This document shows, one piece after another, positions 6,986 to 11,245 of a stretch of 11,245 bases of DNA. The notes beneath the pieces are model-generated. The model saw only the letters and a program-made list of their open reading frames with translations. It was not told the DNA's origin and did no database searches. Position 1 is the first letter of the stretch. Every line of letters starts with the position of its first letter. This DNA is from Cyanothece sp. UBA12306. GTDB taxonomy: Bacteria > Cyanobacteriota > Cyanobacteriia > Cyanobacteriales > Microcystaceae. The stretch covers positions 14,036 through 25,280 of the forward strand of contig DLXW01000262.1 of NCBI GenBank assembly GCA_003448685.1, read 5' to 3'. The translations under genes and the position numbers were made by a program.

Positions 6986-7043
6986 TTTGACGATCAATCA
7001 CCATAACACTAATAAATTATGTTCGTAGCAAAAGGACTAAAAG

Positions 7044-7841
7044 ATGAATTCCCAGAGCGAAAAACTCGATAGTTCGAGATTAATTGACCAAAAGTCCGTG
7101 CCGTCTCCTTCGTCTTATTTATCCTCGAATAGGGACGGCGGAGTAATCTGTGACTCACAACACGCTTTAAATTCCCGAGTATCTTCATTTAAAGTCCCGC
7201 CCAAAAAAGTTTCATTGGCTGCTTTGAGGAAGCTCAATTTATGGCAAACAGCAGGGGAAATGGTAAGTAATAGCAATAAGTGGCAGCTATCTCTAATTGC
7301 TATTGGTAGTGCTAGCAGTATTATCTATGCCCATGTGCCGTTAGTGGGTTTTGCTGCGGTAGCTGGTAACACTTTGACTCCTAAAAAAGCATTTATTACT
7401 GTTACAAGTATCTGGTTTGCCAATCAGCTTTATGGTTTTACTATTCGCCAATATCCCCGAACTTTAGAGTCTTTGACTTGGGGGCTAGTAATGGGTTTGG
7501 GAACACTGCTGGTTACTTGGTTAATTACCCTACAACCAAAATTTAGCCGTCGTAGTTTTCGCGGTTATTTACTTTGGTTAGCGATCGCGGTTGTGGGTGG
7601 CTATGCCATTTATCAGGGCAGTATCGTCTTAATTGCCCAGTTAATGGGCGGACATGGATTGAGTTTCACAATTTTGTGGCAAATTTTCCTGAAAGATGCG
7701 GGCTGGGCGGTTGTCTTATCAGCAATTCATTCTATTCTTGTCTGGTTAGTAATACAGATTATACCAACCTACTTTCATCCTTCTTTCCCCCCCAGTTCCG
7801 ACTCAGGCTATCATCCTCCTGGTTGTGGACGAAAAGCTTAA
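7044..7841 (+). CDS. Five-helix membrane protein of unknown function under a cobalamin riboswitch
   Basis: I do not recognise this 265-residue protein. Residues 1-79 are polar and Ser-rich, probably cytoplasmic. Hydrophobic segments follow at about 81-108, 114-131, 143-163, 174-201 and 219-241, and the tail (242-265) is Pro/Ser-rich. Notable residues within or near the membrane are His98, Trp124, Asn127, the YGFTIRQYP loop (130-138), and GGHG (202-205). AAGGA about 10 nt before the ATG supports this start, although Met73 would also give a membrane protein with a short N-terminus. Lying 200 nt downstream of a B12 riboswitch, it could be a transporter or S-component-like protein for a corrinoid, cobalt or precursor; that is inference from context only. 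The MPBQ methyltransferase gene follows 84 bp later and may be in the same transcript. Confidence 0.75.
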   Translation: MNSQSEKLDSSRLIDQKSVPSPSSYLSSNRDGGVICDSQHALNSRVSSFKVPPKKVSLAALRKLNLWQTAGEMVSNSNKWQLSLIAIGSASSIIYAHVPLVGFAAVAGNTLTPKKAFITVTSIWFANQLYGFTIRQYPRTLESLTWGLVMGLGTLLVTWLITLQPKFSRRSFRGYLLWLAIAVVGGYAIYQGSIVLIAQLMGGHGLSFTILWQIFLKDAGWAVVLSAIHSILVWLVIQIIPTYFHPSFPPSSDSGYHPPGCGRKA

Positions 7842-7925
7842 TAACATTAAAAATCAGCTTTGAGCCAAAAGCCTGGGATTTTGCTCACTCGATTTTATAG
7901 CAACAAATATTACGGTTTGATTTCA

Positions 7926-8873
7926 ATGTACATATATTACGCCTTGGGATTTCTAGTTTTATTATTAGTAGTTGGCATCGCGCTTTATCTAATCACTGCC
8001 CGCAGTTATGAATCGAACGATACGGTAGCCAATTCTTATGACCAATGGACTCAAGACGGTATTTTAGAATTTTACTGGGGCGAACATATCCACTTAGGGC
8101 ATTATGGTTCACCACCGCAGCGTAAAGATTTTTTGACAGCTAAGTCTGACTTTGTTCACGAAATGGTCAAATGGGGAGGTTTAGATAAATTACCTCGCGG
8201 TACTACCGTTTTAGATGTCGGTTGTGGAATCGGTGGTAGCAGCCGTATTTTAGCCAGAGAATATGGGTTTGAGGTGACGGGTATTACCATTAGCCCCCAA
8301 CAAGTGCAACGGGCAACAGAATTAACACCCGAAGGCGTTACGGCTAAATTCCAGGTCGATGATGCCCTGGCACTATCTTTCCCAGATAATTGTTTTGATG
8401 TGGTTTGGTCGATTGAAGCTGGACCTCATATGTCAGATAAAGCTAAATATGCTTCAGAAATGATGCGAATCTTAAAACCTGGAGGTATTTTAGTTGTAGC
8501 AGACTGGAATCAGCGCGACGAACGTCAAAAACCTCTTAATTTCTGGGAAAAACCCGTAATGCGTCAACTTCTAGACCAGTGGTCCCATCCAGCTTTTTCT
8601 AGTATCGAAGGCTTTTCGGAACTTATAGCAGAGACGGGATTAGTGGCAGGAGAAGTAGCAACGGCAGATTGGACGCAAGAAACCCTCCCTTCTTGGCTTG
8701 ATTCAATTTGGCAAGGAATAGTCCGACCTCAAGGAATCATCAAGTTTGGCTTCTCAGGATTTATCAAATCATTGAGAGAAGTACCCACTATGTTGTTAAT
8801 GCGGATCGGCTTTGGTACTGGACTTTGCCGATTTGGAATGTTTCGCGCCCTTAAGTCATATTCTGTGGGATAG
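7926..8873 (+). CDS. MPBQ/MSBQ methyltransferase (plastoquinone and tocopherol synthesis)
   Basis: This 315-residue SAM-dependent enzyme is expected to methylate 2-methyl-6-phytyl- and 2-methyl-6-solanesyl-benzoquinol in the vitamin E and plastoquinone pathways. It closely resembles the Synechocystis Sll0418 sequence that I remember, including the YDQWTQDGILEFYWGEHIHL block (38-57) and the NFWEKPVMRQLLDQWSHPAF block (205-224). A hydrophobic anchor spans residues 5-25. SAM motif I is VLDVGCGIGG (95-104), the acidic VDDALALSFPD stretch follows (144-154), and the LKPGG motif is at 183-187. The frame is open to an ATG-like start at 7860, but the ATG at 7926 gives the family's normal length and anchor, so it is preferred. 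Whether it is under B12 control through the upstream riboswitch is unknown. Confidence 0.93.
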   Translation: MYIYYALGFLVLLLVVGIALYLITARSYESNDTVANSYDQWTQDGILEFYWGEHIHLGHYGSPPQRKDFLTAKSDFVHEMVKWGGLDKLPRGTTVLDVGCGIGGSSRILAREYGFEVTGITISPQQVQRATELTPEGVTAKFQVDDALALSFPDNCFDVVWSIEAGPHMSDKAKYASEMMRILKPGGILVVADWNQRDERQKPLNFWEKPVMRQLLDQWSHPAFSSIEGFSELIAETGLVAGEVATADWTQETLPSWLDSIWQGIVRPQGIIKFGFSGFIKSLREVPTMLLMRIGFGTGLCRFGMFRALKSYSVG

Positions 8874-8899
8874 TGGAAATAGACAGTCATAAACGGCTA

Positions 8900-9003
8900 T
8901 TTAGATTCAATATCGATCCCCGTGTTAATTATTCTGGCGGAAAATGCTCCCCCGAAATCAAAAGCAGAAATGGAGGCGATGTCAGAGTTGCAACAAGTGC
9001 AAA
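8900..9003 (+). pseudogene. Duplicated fragment of the hydrolase-like gene
   Basis: This 104-bp block matches 6408-6511, inside the alpha/beta-hydrolase-like gene, at 100 of 104 positions. The four differences are at 8918, 8924, 8938 and 8982: two are silent third-position changes and two would be Val to Ala and Ala to Ser. There is no start, and the match ends abruptly on both sides. It is a remnant of a second copy of the gene's 3' part, corresponding to residues of about 239-273. Confidence 0.9.
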
Positions 9004-9004
9004 T

Positions 9005-9019
9005 CGATTATCATTATCT
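9005..9019. promoter_or_regulatory. Fur/Zur-type box upstream of the cobW remnant
   Basis: CGATTATCATTATCT matches TGATAAT-N-ATTATCA at 12 of 15 positions; read in reverse it contains GATAATGATAATC, the left part of the classical Fur box. It lies 22 bp before the ATG at 9042 and starts 1 bp after the duplicated hydrolase fragment. COG0523 genes are frequent Zur targets. Confidence 0.5.
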
Positions 9020-9041
9020 AAAAGAGTTTAGGAATTAGATT

Positions 9042-9368
9042 ATGGTAGCGACAACCACCAACACCGTTCCCGTCACCGTACTCACTGGTTATCTCGGTGC
9101 GGGGAAAACTACCCTCCTCAATCGTATCCTTACTTACGAACACGGTAAAAAAGTAGCGGTTATCGTTAACGAGTTCGGAGAAGTGGGAATTGATAATCAA
9201 CTGATCATTGATGCTGATGAAGAAATCTTTGAAATGAACAACGGCTGTATTTGCTGTACGGTGCGGGGGGACTTAATTCGCATTATCGGCAATTTAATGA
9301 AGCGTCGCAACAAGTTCGACCATTTGGTCATTGAACGAATGCGCGTCAGTCCCCACCCTCAGCGATAG
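9042..9368 (+). pseudogene. CobW/COG0523 GTPase metallochaperone, truncated
   Basis: The first 98 residues are a good N-terminal half of a COG0523 G3E GTPase, a family that delivers metals such as zinc or acts in cobalamin synthesis. The Walker A motif GYLGAGKTT is at 16-24, the VNEFGEVGID switch region at 42-51, and the metal-binding CxCC motif at 69-72 (NNGCICCTVRGDL). After Glu98 (FDHLVIE) the family continues with TTGxADP. Here the sequence instead runs into a 28-bp-arm palindrome that adds ten foreign residues and a stop. Walker B-adjacent parts, the NKxD motif and the whole C-terminal domain are absent, about 220-250 residues short. No continuation is seen downstream. A Fur/Zur-like box upstream suggests that it was metal-regulated. 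A residual function of the short protein is unlikely. Confidence 0.88.
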
Positions 9369-9398
9369 CGGGGTGGGGACTGACGCGCATTCGTTCAA
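9331..9398. repeat. Perfect 28-bp-arm palindromic element interrupting cobW
   Basis: Arms 9331-9358 and 9371-9398 are exact reverse complements separated by a 12-nt loop. The outer ends read TTGAACGAATGCG and CGCATTCGTTCAA, and the inner part is GC-rich with a CCCCACCC/GGGTGGGG tip. The element is much richer in GC than its surroundings. It looks like a mobile palindromic repeat (REP/MITE-like) or the scar of a foldback rearrangement. As RNA it would form a very stable hairpin, which could also terminate transcription. Confidence 0.9.
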
Positions 9399-9429
9399 AC
9401 TTTTGGGCGATCGCGCTACGATAAAACAA

Positions 9430-9768
9430 TTAGGCGTACAATAATTGATTATTAATTTCTTTAACTGTCAATGCGCTTACTAAAATACCAATACGTCTCG
9501 CAACTTCATAGGCATTTTTCTGGGGAACAATAATAATTCCAGAATGTTGTTTATTCTCATTGAGATATTGAATGTGCAATCTCTCAAAGTCAACACGGTT
9601 ATGAGTTACCAGACATCTATCCAAAGAAGTAGCAATTTTTAGTTGTTCGCTGTCGGTTTTACCCAGAGTTGCTTGTTCAGGAACGGTCATAACATCTAAA
9701 CCACGAGATTTTAAAAGGGTAGCAACCAAAGCGGACATATCCTCATCGGTGTAAAGTGCTGCTGGCAT
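9430..9768 (-). CDS. DUF5615 PIN-like toxin component
   Basis: This 112-residue protein matches the DUF5615 PIN-like family: an N-terminal strand ending in an acidic motif (LYTDEDM, 5-11), a central TSLDRCLVTHNRVDF segment (48-61) corresponding to the usual 'LLTxDxDF', and a C-terminal GIIIVPQ strand. Asp8, Asp10 and Asp60 are likely metal ligands of a putative nuclease site. It starts 8 bp after the DUF433 gene, the standard order for this predicted toxin-antitoxin pair. Ribonuclease activity is predicted, not demonstrated, from the PIN fold. Confidence 0.85.
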   Translation of the reverse strand: MPAALYTDEDMSALVATLLKSRGLDVMTVPEQATLGKTDSEQLKIATSLDRCLVTHNRVDFERLHIQYLNENKQHSGIIIVPQKNAYEVARRIGILVSALTVKEINNQLLYA

Positions 9769-9776
9769 AGCTAAAA

Positions 9777-10064
9777 TTAACTTAAGGAGGCTTTCACGGC
9801 AGGATGAACCAAATCATCGGGAACTTGATTACGCTCGATATACTCGTTAATTTCTGTCTGATGATCCAAATAAAAACTTAAAGCATCAAAAACTTGCGCC
9901 AAAGTGAGATGGGGTAAATGATGCAAAATCTCTTCTGGCATTATGCCCAAACGCCACAAGCCAACAATAGCACGTACAGATGTCCGAGTATCTTTAATAA
10001 TTGGCTCTCCGCTTAAAATCTCAGGATTTCTAGCTACATAACGAGATAAAGCTGTGGCAGACAT
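9777..10064 (-). CDS. DUF433 antitoxin
   Basis: This is a 95-residue DUF433 protein with the typical opening NPEILSGEPIIKDTRTSVRAIVGLWRLG, which here runs from about residue 13 to 40, followed by the helix-turn-helix-like EEILHHLPHLTLAQVFDALSFY region. DUF433 proteins are usually paired with DUF5615 proteins, as here, and are thought to bind DNA and neutralise the partner. No clear Shine-Dalgarno sequence is seen before the ATG. A HIP1 site lies in the 123-bp gap between this gene and the divergent 10188 gene. Confidence 0.88.
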   Translation of the reverse strand: MSATALSRYVARNPEILSGEPIIKDTRTSVRAIVGLWRLGIMPEEILHHLPHLTLAQVFDALSFYLDHQTEINEYIERNQVPDDLVHPAVKASLS

Positions 10065-10187
10065 AGAAGTTATTTACCGATCTAATTCACTGTTGTCTTC
10101 AGTTTATCAGCTTAGTTATGGCGATCGCTGATTTCTTGAATTTTGTTTTTTCTTTGTTTTAAAGCAGACCAGATACAATAGAATTAA

Positions 10188-10502
10188 ATGCAATATTGTC
10201 TAAGTAAATCAAAAGTTGTGGATAACTGGAATATTTTATTAGAAAGTCAAGATGATGGTTGTACTGTAGCTACTATTCTAGAAGTTCCTAATCTTCAAAG
10301 TGTAGATAAAACTAAACAAGGTGCAATCGAAAAAGTTCGACAGCTATTACAAGAACGTTTGGCTAAAGCTGAAATTATTCAGATTTCATTACCTAAAAAA
10401 ACTCATGAAAATCCTCTAATGAAATTTGCAGGAGTTTTTGAAAATGACTCAGATTTTCAGGAAATTATGTCAGAAATAAGAGCAGAACGAGAAAATAATT
10501 GA
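10188..10502 (+). CDS. HicB-like / PIN-associated antitoxin, apparently without its toxin
   Basis: This 104-residue protein has a small HicB-like N-terminal beta-rich part (14-70, including the TVATILEVPNLQS and GAIEKVRQLLQERL segments). Its C-terminal NPLMKFAGVFENDSDFQEIM tail is typical of cyanobacterial antitoxins that precede VapC-type PIN toxins. No PIN gene follows: the stop codon (10500-10502) directly abuts the stop of the convergent RelE-type gene (10503-10505). It could be an orphan antitoxin left after toxin loss, or act on a toxin encoded elsewhere. Family placement is from pattern memory. Confidence 0.7.
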   Translation: MQYCLSKSKVVDNWNILLESQDDGCTVATILEVPNLQSVDKTKQGAIEKVRQLLQERLAKAEIIQISLPKKTHENPLMKFAGVFENDSDFQEIMSEIRAERENN

Positions 10503-10772
10503 CTAATAAACTTCATCATGATTCCCAATATCAACAAAAACAACGTTTCCTTCATCTGTAAAGTAAAATATAACTCGTTGGTCATACTCTATGCTAAAGC
10601 TCCATAAGTCTTTCAGTTTTCCCGATAACTTATGAGTTCTCAGACTTGGATCAAAAGGATTATTAGTAAATACCTCTAGTTTTGCCCAAAATCTAGATTC
10701 TATTTCTGTACTGCCTTTAATTCTTTTTTTAAATGCTCGCCGAAAAGATGAACTAAAGCTAACTTTAATCAT
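10503..10772 (-). CDS. RelE/YafQ-type mRNA interferase toxin
   Basis: This 89-residue basic protein has the YafQ/RelE-family layout: a positively charged N-terminal helix (FRRAFKKRIKG, 10-20), then LRTHKLSGKLKDLWSFSIEY, then RVIFYF and a C-terminal DIGNHDEVY. The terminal His85 and the HKLSGKL region correspond to residues used for ribosome-dependent mRNA cleavage in the family. The start codon overlaps the antitoxin stop by one base (TAATG), implying translational coupling. The gene converges on the 10188 gene with no intergenic gap. Confidence 0.9.
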   Translation of the reverse strand: MIKVSFSSSFRRAFKKRIKGSTEIESRFWAKLEVFTNNPFDPSLRTHKLSGKLKDLWSFSIEYDQRVIFYFTDEGNVVFVDIGNHDEVY

Positions 10773-10978
10773 TAATCTTCTATTAATTGTTTTAATTCGT
10801 CAATATTTGAAGAAAAGTTTAATTCCCCCTGTTGCTCTTCGCCGATGCTTTTTCGATAATTATTATATATTTCTTCTCTTCGCTCTTCACGCAGATATTG
10901 AGTTAACAAAGCTTGGATTTCCTGCTTTTCTTCCAATGAAAGGTTTTTAATTGTTTCTACTACATCACTAAAGCTCAT
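10772..10978 (-). CDS. Antitoxin partner of the RelE/YafQ toxin
   Basis: This is a 68-residue acidic, mostly helical protein (LSLEEKQEIQALLTQYLREE from residue 13, then the charged REEIYNNYRKS and a C-terminal IDELKQLIED). This layout is common for small cyanobacterial antitoxins encoded just upstream of RelE/YafQ toxins, where the C-terminal helix wraps the toxin. It shows no obvious DNA-binding motif, so autoregulation is uncertain. Confidence 0.82.
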   Translation of the reverse strand: MSFSDVVETIKNLSLEEKQEIQALLTQYLREERREEIYNNYRKSIGEEQQGELNFSSNIDELKQLIED

Positions 10979-11009
10979 AATTTGATTGTTACATTTTTGA
11001 TCTTGTTAG

Positions 11010-11015
11010 ATTATA
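11010..11015 (-). promoter_or_regulatory. Candidate -10 element of the RelE/antitoxin operon
   Basis: TATAAT reads on the - strand 31 nt before the antitoxin ATG. No clear -35 hexamer accompanies it in this A/T-rich spacer. Confidence 0.3.
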
Positions 11016-11099
11016 GCTTGGTTATGGTATTTCATGATTTGGTTATCGATGAACCTCATGTGATCGTCTTTTTAATTATAGCTACTTTCTAAACTTCTT

Positions 11100-11245
11100 T
11101 TATTTCTTCCTAAGAATCTTATCGTATTCAGCGTGAGAACCAATCCAAAACCACACTATTTTATCTTCATTGGCTTTTAATACTCCTAAAGCTCGCCATC
11201 CAATTCCTACTCTGACTGACCAAATATAGCGCTGCGCGCTGGGGT
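11100..11245 (-). CDS. ParE/RelE-like toxin or toxin-like protein, C-terminal part
   Basis: The - strand is open from the window edge to a TAA at 11100-11102, giving 47 residues. The stretch WSVRVGIGWRALGVLKANED followed by KIVWFWIGSHAEYDKIL is the conserved C-terminal half of a small cyanobacterial RelE/ParE-like family. The first residues visible (PSAQRY) are encoded by a GC-rich palindromic stretch (11228-11240) and do not look like the family, so the gene may be interrupted or altered just there. Its antitoxin and N-terminus lie outside the window. Confidence 0.7.
   Translation of the reverse strand, partial: PSAQRYIWSVRVGIGWRALGVLKANEDKIVWFWIGSHAEYDKILRKK
11228..11240. repeat. GC-rich palindrome at the window edge
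   Basis: AGCGC-TGC-GCGCT is a perfect inverted repeat with a 3-nt centre followed by GGGG, in strongly A/T-rich surroundings. Short GCGC-rich palindromes of this kind are common interspersed repeats in cyanobacterial genomes. It may continue beyond the window. Confidence 0.4.

Noticed and set aside
7574..7900. A 108-residue + strand open frame overlapping the membrane-protein gene
   Set aside because: It has irregular composition and no family features, and it lies in another frame of a gene with a clear membrane-segment pattern.
7860..7925. Upstream start for the MPBQ methyltransferase
   Set aside because: The ATG at 7926 gives the normal length and a clean N-terminal membrane anchor, whereas the 22 extra residues look like noise.

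Overview
The window looks like chromosomal DNA from an AT-rich cyanobacterium. Evidence: seven copies of the HIP1 octamer GCGATCGC (starting at 232, 1099, 1183, 6183, 7581, 9407 and 10121), a methyltransferase that I recognise from memory as close to Synechocystis Sll0418 (plastoquinone/tocopherol pathway), an Obg GTPase without a C-terminal extension, a cysteine-free Mg-type HemB, a TerB plus 'Mo-nitrogenase C-terminal' fusion protein, an Uma2 nuclease-fold protein, and dense small toxin-antitoxin genes. The genus cannot be fixed from the sequence alone.

Region 1 (1-3365) is mostly housekeeping: the tail of an unidentified gene, a secreted L,D-transpeptidase, the TerB/Mo-nitro_C protein and obgE on the + strand, then an Uma2-family gene on the - strand. 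A hairpin terminator separates Uma2 from hemB.

Region 2 (3366-6597) looks like a metal-homeostasis cluster. hemB (-) and an ArsR/SmtB-family sensor of the CadC type (+) diverge from an 18-bp perfect inverted repeat that contains two Fur-family (Fur or Zur) boxes. The sensor is followed by a short CDF-type cation transporter gene. Two identical-architecture operators, TTCAAA-N6-TTTGAA, lie 43 bp apart just before the transporter start, so the sensor probably represses the exporter. An alpha/beta-hydrolase-fold protein with its own Fur/Zur-like box follows. It appears to lack both the nucleophile serine and the catalytic histidine.

Region 3 (6598-8873) is headed by a clear cobalamin riboswitch, then about 200 nt of additional leader with a possible 17-residue micro-ORF and a second structured element. 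Next come a five-helix membrane protein of unknown function and the MPBQ/MSBQ methyltransferase. A B12-controlled membrane protein suggests uptake of cobalt, a corrinoid or a related compound, but that is inference.

Region 4 (8874-9420) is a decayed junction. A 104-bp fragment of the hydrolase gene, 96% identical to the copy at 6408-6511, abuts another Fur/Zur-like box and a CobW/COG0523 metallochaperone gene. That gene is cut after residue 98 by a 28-bp-arm perfect palindrome.

Region 5 (9430-11245) is a toxin-antitoxin patch: a DUF433/DUF5615 pair, an apparently orphan HicB-like/PIN-associated antitoxin, a YafQ/RelE-type toxin with its antitoxin, and the C-terminal part of another ParE/RelE-like protein running off the window.

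The most coherent new story is the metal cluster. Candidate Fur/Zur boxes sit at three places (hemB/sensor, hydrolase-like gene, cobW remnant) and a CadC-type operator pair controls the exporter. The duplicated hydrolase tail beside cobW suggests that a hydrolase-like/cobW unit was once duplicated and then eroded.
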